Shown here: one piece after another, positions 16,932 to 25,419 of the stretch
How positions within the stretch are numbered: the first letter of the stretch is position 1
Layout of the letters: every line of letters begins with the position of its first letter
Source of the DNA: an uncultured Lachnospiraceae bacterium
GTDB taxonomy: Bacteria > Bacillota > Clostridia > Lachnospirales > Lachnospiraceae
Reading direction: 5' to 3'
Length of the DNA: 64,000 bases
Assembly: GCA_910587045.1 (NCBI GenBank)
Contig: CAJULG010000010.1
Span: 34,245-98,244 of the forward strand
Made by a program: the position numbers and the translations under genes
The notes under the pieces: model-generated
The model's input: the letters and a program-made list of their open reading frames with translations, nothing else
What the model was told of the DNA's origin: nothing
Databases searched by the model: none

Positions 16932-18004
16932 GATTAAAGGATTTTTTTAAGGATAAGGGGCTGCTGCTGTTACTGCATCTGGTATGCATGGGTGCCGGCA
17001 GCGGCTTTTTAAGAGTGACCGGTTATTCGAAGGCGAATGTTCAGATCATTCTGATTGTATGGGGACTTTTGCTGACGGTCTGGTTTCTGGTCAGTTATCT
17101 GCAGAGAAGAAAATATTTTCGGGAAATGGAACGGATACTGGAGACGGTAGACCAGCGGTATCTGTTAGGAGAGTTAATGCCTTCCTCTGCTCGATTGGAG
17201 GATCGGTTATATCGGGAATTTATTCGAAAGTCTAATCAATCTGTAATCGAACGGATCCGACAGACAGAGGAGGAACGTAAAGATTATAAGGAATATATTG
17301 AGAGCTGGGTACATGAGATCAAGGCGCCCATCACCAGTATTGCCCTGCTCTGTGAGAACCGCCGGCGGGGGCGACAGGAGGAACCGTCTGACAGATTGAC
17401 GGAAGCTGAGAAACCGGAAGAGGAGAGAATGGATTTTCTGACCATCGGACTGGAGAATCAGAAGATTGAAAATTATGTGGATATGGCTCTTTATTATGCC
17501 CGCTCGGAGGAGGTCTACAAGGATTATCTGATCCGGGAGACAGATCTGGATACCGTAGTGTGTGAGGTGTTGGAAAAGAACCGTCTGCTGCTGATCCGGA
17601 ATCAGGTGCGGGCAGAGGTGGACTGCAAGGATCGGGTGTATTCAGACCGCAAATGGATCGCATTTATATTAAACCAGTTCGTACAAAACAGCGTTAAATA
17701 TCGAAGCGGTACCCCGGTATTCCGGATTCATACAAGAAGAGAGAAGAATGGCGTGGTATTGATATTTGAGGATAACGGAATCGGTATTCCTGGAGAGGAG
17801 CTTTCCCGTATTTTTGAAAAGGGATTTACCGGAAGTAATGGAAGGGAGCAGGAGCGCTCTACCGGAATGGGATTGTACCTGTGCCACAGGCTTTGTGATA
17901 AGCTGGGAATCGGGTTGTATGCAGAATCGGAATATGGAGCAGGAACCAGACTGTGTCTGGAATTTCCCATCAGCAATTATATAAGCAGGGAGGAAACAGC
18001 TTGA
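16928..18004 (+). CDS. Intramembrane-sensing histidine kinase, BceS type
   Basis: 358 aa. Two close membrane helices (about residues 10-30 and 38-58) with almost no extracellular loop, as is typical of Bce kinases, which sense through their partner transporter. The phospho-His is in SWVHEIKAPITSIALL; the ATPase domain shows NQFVQNSVKY, DNGIGIPGEE and GMGLYL. The stop lies inside a 13-bp inverted repeat (18002-18035). Confidence 0.9.
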   Translation: MRLKDFFKDKGLLLLLHLVCMGAGSGFLRVTGYSKANVQIILIVWGLLLTVWFLVSYLQRRKYFREMERILETVDQRYLLGELMPSSARLEDRLYREFIRKSNQSVIERIRQTEEERKDYKEYIESWVHEIKAPITSIALLCENRRRGRQEEPSDRLTEAEKPEEERMDFLTIGLENQKIENYVDMALYYARSEEVYKDYLIRETDLDTVVCEVLEKNRLLLIRNQVRAEVDCKDRVYSDRKWIAFILNQFVQNSVKYRSGTPVFRIHTRREKNGVVLIFEDNGIGIPGEELSRIFEKGFTGSNGREQERSTGMGLYLCHRLCDKLGIGLYAESEYGAGTRLCLEFPISNYISREETA

Positions 18005-18035
18005 AGTTATCTTACGAAAGCTTAAGATAACTTCA
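18002..18035 (+). promoter_or_regulatory. Perfect inverted repeat between kinase and ABC genes
   Basis: TGAAGTTATCTTA (18002-18014) and TAAGATAACTTCA (18023-18035), 8-nt loop. No T tract follows, so it is not a standard terminator. It may be a response-regulator operator for the ABC genes or an RNA hairpin that sets the kinase/transporter ratio. Confidence 0.55.
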
Positions 18036-18108
18036 GGCTGTCTTTATATGAAGAAGAAGAAAAACGGCATAGAATCAGGGAAAAAGATGAAAAAGGAAGG
18101 TGGATCAT

Positions 18109-18885
18109 ATGAATCATTCTCCGGATTACATTCGGGTATGTGAGGTTGAAAAGTATTATGGAACGGATGCAAACGTAACAAAGGCAGTAGACCGGGTCAG
18201 CTTTTGCGTAGAGAAAGGAGAATTCGTAGGTGTTATGGGGGCCTCTGGTTCCGGAAAATCAACGTTGCTGAATATGCTGGCAACGATCGACCGGGTAACA
18301 GCGGGTCACATCTATTATGAATCGGTTGACATTACGGAACTGTCAGAGGATGCACTTTCAGAGTTTCGAAAAAAGAATCTTGGTTTCGTATTCCAGGATT
18401 ATAATCTTCTCGATACCCTGACCATTGAGGAGAACATAATTCTGGCCCTGACTCTGCAGGGCGGGAAGCGGGATGCCATTCAGGAAAGCTGCAGGGAAAT
18501 ACTGAAGCTGCTGGGGATTGAGGAAATCCGGGAAAAGTTTCCCTATCAGGTGTCCGGCGGCCAGAAGCAGCGGTGTGCCTGTGCCAGAGCATTAATAAAT
18601 CATCCCAGACTGCTTCTTGCGGATGAGCCGACGGGAGCCCTGGATTCCAAATCCGCTCAGACGTTATTAGAGACTTTTACAGAGCTGAATCAGAGGATGG
18701 AAGCAACGATTCTGATGGTAACCCATGACGCATTTTCTGCCAGTTATTGCGGACGGATCCTGTTTCTGAAGGATGGAAAGCTGTTTCATGAACTGGTGCG
18801 GGGGGATAAGAGCCGAAGAGTGTTTTTGCAGGAGATTCTGGATGTCCTGTCTCTGACAGGAGGTGAACTGACAGATGCTGAATAA
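18109..18885 (+). CDS. ABC transporter ATP-binding protein, BceA type
   Basis: 258 aa from ATG 18109 with AAGGAAGG upstream. Walker A GASGSGKST, Q-loop FVFQDYNLL, signature VSGGQKQR, Walker B LLLADEPTGALD and the switch MVTHD. MacB/BceA-like group. It powers the permease encoded next, whose start overlaps its end by 11 bp. Role inferred from family: freeing peptide antibiotics from lipid-cycle targets and signalling to the kinase. Confidence 0.92.
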   Translation: MNHSPDYIRVCEVEKYYGTDANVTKAVDRVSFCVEKGEFVGVMGASGSGKSTLLNMLATIDRVTAGHIYYESVDITELSEDALSEFRKKNLGFVFQDYNLLDTLTIEENIILALTLQGGKRDAIQESCREILKLLGIEEIREKFPYQVSGGQKQRCACARALINHPRLLLADEPTGALDSKSAQTLLETFTELNQRMEATILMVTHDAFSASYCGRILFLKDGKLFHELVRGDKSRRVFLQEILDVLSLTGGELTDAE

Positions 18886-21010
18886 ACTTGCCTTTCGTAA
18901 TATGAAACGCTCAGCAAAGGATTATCTGATCTACATCCTTACCATGACCGTGGTGACAGCATTGATGTATTCCTTTAACAGTCTGTTCTTTCAGAATGAG
19001 CTGGCCGCCTCGTTTATGACCAACGGGGTAGATGTTATGACGGTTATGATCGGTCTGGCAACCGTATTCATTCTGCTGATCACAGCCTGGCTGATTCATT
19101 ATATGATACGCTTTATGCTGGAAAAGCGGAGCAGTGAATTTGGTTTGTATCTTCTGCTCGGCATGAAAAAGAAGGCGGTTGCAAGACTGTATATCCGGGA
19201 GAATCTTCTGCTTGGCACCGCTTCCTTTTTTCTGGGGATACTGCTTGGCGTGCTGTTACAGCAGATATTGTTTTCCATTCTCTTTTCCATGGTCCGGATG
19301 GAATATCATCTGCAGATTTCCCTGAATCCATGGACAATCCTTACCACCTTTTTGCTGTATGCCGCCTGTTATCTGCTGTCCCTGGGCCGATGCCGGCGTA
19401 AGTTTAAGCGGATGAATATCTACAGTCTGATGAATGCGAAGCGGCAGAATGAGGAGATCCGGGAGAAGCATGAAGGAGGAAAGCGGATTCTTCTGCCGCT
19501 TTCCATTGCAGGAATCCTCATGTTCTGGGCAGTATTTGAAAAGCTTTCGAACACGTTGGAAATCATGCTGTTTTTAATCGGACTGGTGGTCAGCATTTAC
19601 CTTTTCTATGCGGGCCTTTCTGCATGGATCATCTGTTATGTGCGAAAGAAGGGCCGGGGAATCTATCGTGGACAGAATCTGTTCCTGCTCCGTCAGTTTG
19701 CTTCCAAGGTGCGAACCATGCAGTTTACCATGGGAACCCTGACTTCCTTATTTACCCTGGCCCTGCTTGGGGCTTCCATTGCCCTGATGTTCAATGATTA
19801 TGAGAATACAGTTCTGGAAGATAAGTATCCCTTTGATGTGCAGATTTACAGTGCAGATACAGAGGAGGATTTTGCAGAGGAACGGGCAGTTCTGGAGGCA
19901 GACACAACGGTAACCGGATATTATTCTTATCATATTTATACCGATGAGGCCGATCAGGTCAATACATGGATGCTGACGCATTTAGATGCATGGAGAGAGC
20001 GATATTGTAATGCCGATGGAAGTCCGAACCGGACGGACATTGAGAAGATGCTGCGAACGGAGGGCGTTTATTACCCGTATGATACCTATATGGGCCTGAC
20101 GGATTATAATCATCTGCGGCAGATGATTGGATTGGAGGAGATTCAAATGTCTGCAGAAGAATATCTGGTTCAGATCAAACCACGTCTGTATTCAGAGATA
20201 CAGGAAATCGGAGGAGATCTGCAGATTGCTGACGGGACAGGAGAACGGATGCTGAAGCTGCGGGAGATCGTTGATGATTTCTTTTCCCAGGATGGTCATA
20301 ATGGTGCAGATTATCTGATCATAGTACCGGATGCGGTGCTGGAACGGATGCACCCGTATTATTCTGAACTGGTAGTGCAGACGAAGGGGGAAATTCCAAT
20401 GGGACTGGAGGACAGGCTGGATGCCCTGGCCGGAGGAAGCCGGTATGATCTGGAGAATATGGATGAATTCTATGACGAGCTGGATGAATTTATGGAAGGG
20501 GATTATATCACGGATCCCGACCTTTGCGCCGGCTCCGATATGATCGTTGTCAATGCCTCCGTAAATCCGGTCAGAGAAAACCTGATTCCGGAGGTAAAAT
20601 ATCTGCTGAGCTCCGTGATCCTCCCCTTGTTCTATATGGGACTGGTATTCGTCTGTGTGGCAGTGACGGTGTTGTCCGTGCAGCAGTTGAGTGATTCTGC
20701 AAAGTATAAGTTCCGCTATGATGTGCTGGCAAAGCTGGGCTGCGGGCGCTCTCGGATTCGCCTTCTGATCCTGCAGCAGCTTGCCGCTTATTATCTCTGT
20801 CCGGCAATTCTGGCGATCATTATCAGCGGCAGGATGATCCTCTTTGTCAGCAGGGCCTTTGTAACAATGACCGGCGTTCCGGCAGCGGCGGGCAGCTTTT
20901 TTTTACGGAGCATTCTGTTGTTCTTTGGAATCTATCTGGTGTACTTCGTTGTAACCTATGCAGGATTTAAACGAAATGTGGAGGAGAAGGGACAGAGGAT
21001 GACTGGCTGA
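18875..21010 (+). CDS. FtsX-like ABC permease, BceB type
   Basis: 711 aa, about ten membrane helices. An N-terminal FtsX-type domain (residues about 15-290) is followed by a large extracellular domain (about 310-580, rich in Asp, Glu and Tyr), then C-terminal helices. The long loop late in the protein is the hallmark of BceB permeases and is where the peptide is sensed. The peptide recognised here cannot be read from the sequence. Confidence 0.9.
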   Translation: MLNKLAFRNMKRSAKDYLIYILTMTVVTALMYSFNSLFFQNELAASFMTNGVDVMTVMIGLATVFILLITAWLIHYMIRFMLEKRSSEFGLYLLLGMKKKAVARLYIRENLLLGTASFFLGILLGVLLQQILFSILFSMVRMEYHLQISLNPWTILTTFLLYAACYLLSLGRCRRKFKRMNIYSLMNAKRQNEEIREKHEGGKRILLPLSIAGILMFWAVFEKLSNTLEIMLFLIGLVVSIYLFYAGLSAWIICYVRKKGRGIYRGQNLFLLRQFASKVRTMQFTMGTLTSLFTLALLGASIALMFNDYENTVLEDKYPFDVQIYSADTEEDFAEERAVLEADTTVTGYYSYHIYTDEADQVNTWMLTHLDAWRERYCNADGSPNRTDIEKMLRTEGVYYPYDTYMGLTDYNHLRQMIGLEEIQMSAEEYLVQIKPRLYSEIQEIGGDLQIADGTGERMLKLREIVDDFFSQDGHNGADYLIIVPDAVLERMHPYYSELVVQTKGEIPMGLEDRLDALAGGSRYDLENMDEFYDELDEFMEGDYITDPDLCAGSDMIVVNASVNPVRENLIPEVKYLLSSVILPLFYMGLVFVCVAVTVLSVQQLSDSAKYKFRYDVLAKLGCGRSRIRLLILQQLAAYYLCPAILAIIISGRMILFVSRAFVTMTGVPAAAGSFFLRSILLFFGIYLVYFVVTYAGFKRNVEEKGQRMTG

Positions 21011-21023
21011 GAGTATGAACCGC

Positions 21024-21050
21024 TTGCAAACATGCAGAAAATGGTATAAA
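21024..21050 (+). promoter_or_regulatory. Probable serS promoter
   Basis: TTGCAA (21024-21029), 15-bp spacer, TATAAA (21045-21050) with a TGG extended -10. Only about 65 bp remain to the ATG, too few for a T-box leader. Confidence 0.4.
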
Positions 21051-21114
21051 CTGTTTAAGTTAGAGGAATTATAAGAATACCGCAGACAAGTATCTGTACG
21101 GGCAGGAGGATAAT

Positions 21115-22395
21115 ATGTTAGATATAAGGTTTTTAAGAGAGAATCCCGATATCGTTAAGCAGAACATTCGGAATAAATTTCAGGACAGCAAGCTTCCGCT
21201 TGTCGATGAGGTGATCGAACTGGATGCCGAGAGTCGGAAGACCCAGCAGGAGGCAGACAGTCTCCGGGCAGAACGGAATAAGATTTCCAAGCAGATCGGT
21301 GCTCTTATGGCACAGGGAAAGAAAGAGGAAGCGGAAGCTGCCAAGAAGAAAGTGACGGATTCATCCGAACGCCTGGCAGAGCTGGAAGCACGGGAAGGTG
21401 AACTGCAGGAAAAGATCCGGTCGATTATGATGACGATCCCGAACATCATTGATCCTTCCGTACCGATCGGAAAGGATGACAGTGAGAATGTAGAGGTTCA
21501 GAAATATGGTGAGCCGGTAGTGCCGGAGTTTGAGGTACCGTATCATACGGAAATCATGGAACGGTTTAACGGAATTGATCTGGATGCAGCACGCCGGGTG
21601 GCAGGAAACGGATTTTATTATCTGATGGGAGACATTGCCCGCCTGCATTCAGCAGTGATCTCTTATGCCCGGGATTTTATGATCGATCGTGGCTTTACTT
21701 ATTGTGTGCCGCCCTTTATGATCCGCAGTGATGTTGTGACCGGGGTTATGAGCTTTGCAGAGATGGATGCCATGATGTATAAGATCGAAGGTGAAGACCT
21801 GTATCTGATCGGAACCAGTGAGCATTCCATGATCGGCAAGTTTATTGATACGCTTCTGCCGGAGGAACAGCTTCCGCAGACCCTGACAAGCTATTCTCCA
21901 TGCTTCCGGAAGGAAAAGGGCGCTCATGGTCTGGAGGAACGTGGCGTCTATCGGATCCATCAGTTTGAAAAGCAGGAGATGATCGTGATCTGTAAGCCGG
22001 AGGAAAGCCCGATGTGGTTTGAGAAGCTATGGCAGAATACGGTTGATCTGTTCCGTTCTCTGGATATTCCGGTTCGTACACTGGAATGCTGTTCCGGTGA
22101 TCTGGCAGACCTGAAGGTGAAGTCCATTGATGTGGAGGCCTGGTCACCACGCCAGAAGAAATATTTCGAGGTAGGAAGCTGTTCCAATCTGGGCGATGCT
22201 CAGGCAAGACGGTTACGCATCCGGGTAAAAGGGGAAGACGGACAGAAATATCTGGCACATACGTTGAATAATACGGTTGTGGCACCGCCGAGAATGCTGA
22301 TCGCATTTTTAGAGAACAATTTGCAGGCAGATGGAAGTGTAAGGATCCCCGCAGCTCTGCAACCATATATGGGTGGAAAAACTGAAATTCAGTAG
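21115..22395 (+). CDS. serS: Seryl-tRNA synthetase
   Basis: 426 aa, full length. An N-terminal coiled-coil arm (about residues 30-105, AESRKTQQEADSLRAERNKISK) grips the tRNA-Ser long variable arm. Class II motifs follow: GTSEHSMIG, FRKEKGAHG and the C-terminal motif 3 region NNTVVAPPRMLIAFLEN. GGCAGGAGG precedes the ATG. Single-gene unit with its own terminator. Confidence 0.96.
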   Translation: MLDIRFLRENPDIVKQNIRNKFQDSKLPLVDEVIELDAESRKTQQEADSLRAERNKISKQIGALMAQGKKEEAEAAKKKVTDSSERLAELEAREGELQEKIRSIMMTIPNIIDPSVPIGKDDSENVEVQKYGEPVVPEFEVPYHTEIMERFNGIDLDAARRVAGNGFYYLMGDIARLHSAVISYARDFMIDRGFTYCVPPFMIRSDVVTGVMSFAEMDAMMYKIEGEDLYLIGTSEHSMIGKFIDTLLPEEQLPQTLTSYSPCFRKEKGAHGLEERGVYRIHQFEKQEMIVICKPEESPMWFEKLWQNTVDLFRSLDIPVRTLECCSGDLADLKVKSIDVEAWSPRQKKYFEVGSCSNLGDAQARRLRIRVKGEDGQKYLAHTLNNTVVAPPRMLIAFLENNLQADGSVRIPAALQPYMGGKTEIQ

Positions 22396-22414
22396 TGGAA
22401 AAATCTGTGTAGTA

Positions 22415-22423
22415 TGATATAAT
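22415..22423 (+). promoter_or_regulatory. Extended -10 element upstream of the EAL gene
   Basis: TGA-TATAAT at 22415-22423, without a good -35. The serS terminator (22449-22486) lies between it and the EAL gene, so a transcript from here would have to read through that hairpin. Confidence 0.3.
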
Positions 22424-22448
22424 TATATAAGCAATTTCGGATGACAGA

Positions 22449-22486
22449 AACAGGTATATAAAGAGAACTTTTATATGCCTGTTTTT
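22449..22486 (+). terminator. Terminator after serS
   Basis: AACAGGTATATAAA pairs with TTTATATGCCTGTT (one G-T pair) around a short loop, followed by a T run. Its arms resemble those of the acpP-accD hairpin. Confidence 0.75.
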
Positions 22487-22575
22487 CTATCATACCTGTC
22501 TGGAAGACGGATCATAACAGCATGATGGGTCATAATATACGAGCGTTAGATCGGGAGGGTAAGGATTTGGAGAAA

Positions 22576-24240
22576 ATGGAACGAAAACAAGCAATGCAGG
22601 ATATCATGCGAATTCGTAGAGAGCATTTGGATGTTATATATTTTTACGGAAATATTGCTGCAGATTACTATTACATTGAAGAAAATCCGTACATACCAGA
22701 AGCAATTATGAATAGTAATCAGAATTTTTTATATTACCTTTATAATGATACCTGGGTGGAACCGCAGGACAGAGGAAAGATCATTAATCTGTATGAACGG
22801 TTACAGCAGGGAATAAAAGAGCCGATCCATATGCGGGAATTATCTGCTGAAATCTATGTGAACAGTGATGTTTATGATGTGGAGCTGGTTTCAATCCGTT
22901 GTTATCTGGATCTGGATGAGAATGGCCTGATCCGCTCCTATGTGGGAAAGGTAAAGGCATTGCGGGATAAAGAACTGGAAGACCGGGATATTCTGATGTC
23001 TTTTACGAATGACAAAAATCCAATGGTCTTTATCAAGCGGATCGCAAGATTTCAGGCAGCAGACCCTGACCGGCAGTACGCTTATATTCAGTTTGATATC
23101 CGGAAATTCCGTTATATTAATGATACCTATGGCATAGAGGCAGGAGATGCCATATTGCAGTACATATCGGATACCCTGAAGGTAATGTGTGATGAAACAC
23201 ATTTATATTGTCGCCTGTCAGCAGATTTATATCAGATTGTTACATATTTTAACAGCAAAGACGAGATTCTGGCATTTGTAGAGGAATTGGACAGCCGTCT
23301 GCATCGCTGCGGTGATATCCGGTTTAATATGTCCTATGGGGTTCGTATTGTGGACGGTAAGGATACAAGATTTCGCAAGAACGGGGATGAAGCCGGCCTG
23401 GCAAGGGTACAGGTAAAAAAGTCGATTTTAAAAAAGGTGGCTTTCTTTGAAGATGATTTCATGAAGAAGGTAGTGAATTCCGGTGCCATTGAGGAAGTGG
23501 AAGAGGAAGCACTGCGGAATGGGGAATTTCATATTTATATTCAGCCAAAGTATCGTTATGATAAAAAGCAGGCGGAAATCGTAGGTGGAGAAGCACTGGT
23601 ACGCTGGATCGATTCGAATGGTACTATGCGGTCTCCGGCAGAATTCATTCCTGTATTTGAAGAAAACGGATTTATATTAAAGCTGGATCAGTTTATGTGG
23701 GAGGGCGTATGTAAGCTGCTGCGACGCTGGATTGATAATGGGAAGACTCCGATTCCGATTTCTGTGAACGTTTCCAGAACCTACCTGAAAAAATTTGACG
23801 CAGTAAGCTATATTAAAAAATTAGTTGAGGATTACCGGATTCCGATCGAATTGCTGCAATTAGAAATAACGGAAACGACAGAGAGTGAAGAGACGCTTTC
23901 CTATGCAACCGGTTTTAAGGAAGCAGGATTTACCCTGATGATGGATGATTTTGGTTCCGGATATTCTTCATTGAGCATGTTAAAGGATACGCCGTTTGAT
24001 GTATTGAAGATGGACCGGTTCTTTCTGGATGAATGTATGGATAATGAAAATGGAAAGAGTATTGTATCCCATGTGATCTCCATGTCCAATGATCTGGGAC
24101 TGGATATTATTGCCGAAGGCGTAGAGACAAGGGAGATGGCTGATTTCCTGTATGACAAGGGCTGTGATGTTTCTCAGGGATATTATTTTTCCAAGCCGAT
24201 TCCGGTGGAGGAGTTCGAGAAATTATTTCATTTATCCTGA
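22576..24240 (+). CDS. EAL-domain c-di-GMP phosphodiesterase with degenerate GGDEF
   Basis: 554 aa from ATG 22576; a TTG at 22567 or ATG 22522 are alternatives because the ribosome site is not decisive. An N-terminal PAS-like region (residues 1-150) is followed by a GGDEF fold in which GGDEF is replaced by SADLY (about 215-219), so no cyclase activity is expected. The EAL domain is complete: EALVRW (about 339), NVSR, LEITET, MMDDFGSGYSSL, KMDRF, AEGVET and QGYYFSKP. It should hydrolyse cyclic di-GMP in the cytosol. No membrane segment. Confidence 0.88.
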   Translation: MERKQAMQDIMRIRREHLDVIYFYGNIAADYYYIEENPYIPEAIMNSNQNFLYYLYNDTWVEPQDRGKIINLYERLQQGIKEPIHMRELSAEIYVNSDVYDVELVSIRCYLDLDENGLIRSYVGKVKALRDKELEDRDILMSFTNDKNPMVFIKRIARFQAADPDRQYAYIQFDIRKFRYINDTYGIEAGDAILQYISDTLKVMCDETHLYCRLSADLYQIVTYFNSKDEILAFVEELDSRLHRCGDIRFNMSYGVRIVDGKDTRFRKNGDEAGLARVQVKKSILKKVAFFEDDFMKKVVNSGAIEEVEEEALRNGEFHIYIQPKYRYDKKQAEIVGGEALVRWIDSNGTMRSPAEFIPVFEENGFILKLDQFMWEGVCKLLRRWIDNGKTPIPISVNVSRTYLKKFDAVSYIKKLVEDYRIPIELLQLEITETTESEETLSYATGFKEAGFTLMMDDFGSGYSSLSMLKDTPFDVLKMDRFFLDECMDNENGKSIVSHVISMSNDLGLDIIAEGVETREMADFLYDKGCDVSQGYYFSKPIPVEEFEKLFHLS

Positions 24241-24333
24241 GCAGAGGAAAGACGGATGAAAGAATGACAGGTGAATTGACAGAGAAACGTGTCAGGAGAA
24301 GGAAGACTGGAGAGGGAGGCGGGAAGTGTGTAT

Positions 24334-25203
24334 ATGGATATATTGCAAAATATGAAGGTTTCGCCCGGAGCAGTTCTGTCCTTGATCATAACTGCAGTGG
24401 TTCTGTTCCTGCTTCCGATTCTATGGGTGGTCGTATGGAAACGGCATTGTAAGGAAACGGTTTCTCTGGCGCCGCTCTTTTTTGGAGCAGCAGGTTTTCT
24501 GGTGTTTTCCCGTGTGCTGGAGCAGGGACTTCATATGATCTGTATCGTTGGGGATAATCCGGTTTCACGGTTTATCAATAGCAGTACGGCCGCTTATGTA
24601 ATTTATGGAAGTCTGATGGCTGGAATTTTCGAGGAGTGTGGCAGATATATTGTCATCCGGTTCATAATGAAGAAGAATAAAACCAGAGAAAATATGGTTA
24701 TGTACGGGATCGGTCATGGCGGTATCGAGGTCTGGGCAGTTGTACTGTTATCTGTATTGAATCTGCTTATTATTGCGCTTATGATACAGAATCAGGGTAT
24801 GGAGCGTGTCCTGCAGTCTCTTGGTATATCCGGAGATGTTCCGGATCTGTTCTCCGCTCCGATGCTGTCAAATGTAATGTCTCTGATCGCTTCTGCAGCA
24901 GGTTATAATGCCATGACAGGTCTTCTCTGCGTATTGGAACGGATCGTCTGTATGTTTATTCATGTCAGTCTGACAGTTCTGGTCGCATATGGCATCAATA
25001 AAAACGAAAAGAAGTATCTGCCTCTGGCGATTCTGGCACATGCCATTGTGGATACAATGCCTGCATTGTCCCAGCGTATGTCAGGAAGCATAGGGATTCT
25101 GATAACGGAATTGTGGATCTGTATTTGTGCGGCGGGTTTAACGATCTGGGCGGGAAGGCTGTATAAGCAATGGACAGAACAAGCGCCATGCAGCACCTCG
25201 TGA
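24334..25203 (+). CDS. YhfC-family membrane protein (putative intramembrane protease)
   Basis: 289 aa from ATG 24334, with GAGGCGGGAAG upstream (GTG 24328 is possible). About eight hydrophobic helices. FEECGRYIVIRF and GHGGIEVW are the YhfC family signature; the Glu-Glu and His pattern is reminiscent of CPBP/CAAX proteases, so a metalloprotease role is suggested by the family but unproven. The stop lies inside a GCCATGC/GCATGGC hairpin. Confidence 0.78.
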   Translation: MDILQNMKVSPGAVLSLIITAVVLFLLPILWVVVWKRHCKETVSLAPLFFGAAGFLVFSRVLEQGLHMICIVGDNPVSRFINSSTAAYVIYGSLMAGIFEECGRYIVIRFIMKKNKTRENMVMYGIGHGGIEVWAVVLLSVLNLLIIALMIQNQGMERVLQSLGISGDVPDLFSAPMLSNVMSLIASAAGYNAMTGLLCVLERIVCMFIHVSLTVLVAYGINKNEKKYLPLAILAHAIVDTMPALSQRMSGSIGILITELWICICAAGLTIWAGRLYKQWTEQAPCSTS

Positions 25204-25221
25204 GCATGGCTTATTGCTTTC
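25185..25221 (+). terminator. Possible terminator of the YhfC gene
   Basis: GCCATGC (25185-25191) and GCATGGC (25204-25210) flank the TGA stop, followed by TTATTGCTTT. The T tract is interrupted. Confidence 0.4.
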
Positions 25222-25233
25222 GTGCATAAAAAA

Positions 25234-25306
25234 AGCGCGAGACGGGACTCGAACCCGCGACCCCGACCTTGGCAAGGTCGTGCTCCACCAACTGAGCCAC
25301 TCGCGC
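25234..25306 (-). tRNA. trnG: tRNA-Gly (anticodon GCC)
   Basis: Read on the minus strand: 7-bp acceptor stem GCGCGAG/CTCGCGC, D-arm GGCTCAGTTGGTGGAGC, anticodon loop CTTGCCAAG with GCC anticodon, T-arm GGGTTCGAGTCCC, discriminator T. The CCA end is not encoded. A run of seven T follows at once and serves as terminator. Confidence 0.97.
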
Positions 25307-25419
25307 ATATGTCTTACGACAAGGGTTAATATAGCATAAGGCGGTTGGAATTGTCAACCGCCTTTTGAAATGTTGTGCAAATTGTACTTAAAATATGAAT
25401 TGTATGAAAATGATCCTGC

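Noticed and set aside
21011..21114. T-box leader for serS
   Set aside because: Only about 65 nt lie between the likely promoter and the start, and no AGGGTGGNACCGCG-like sequence is present.
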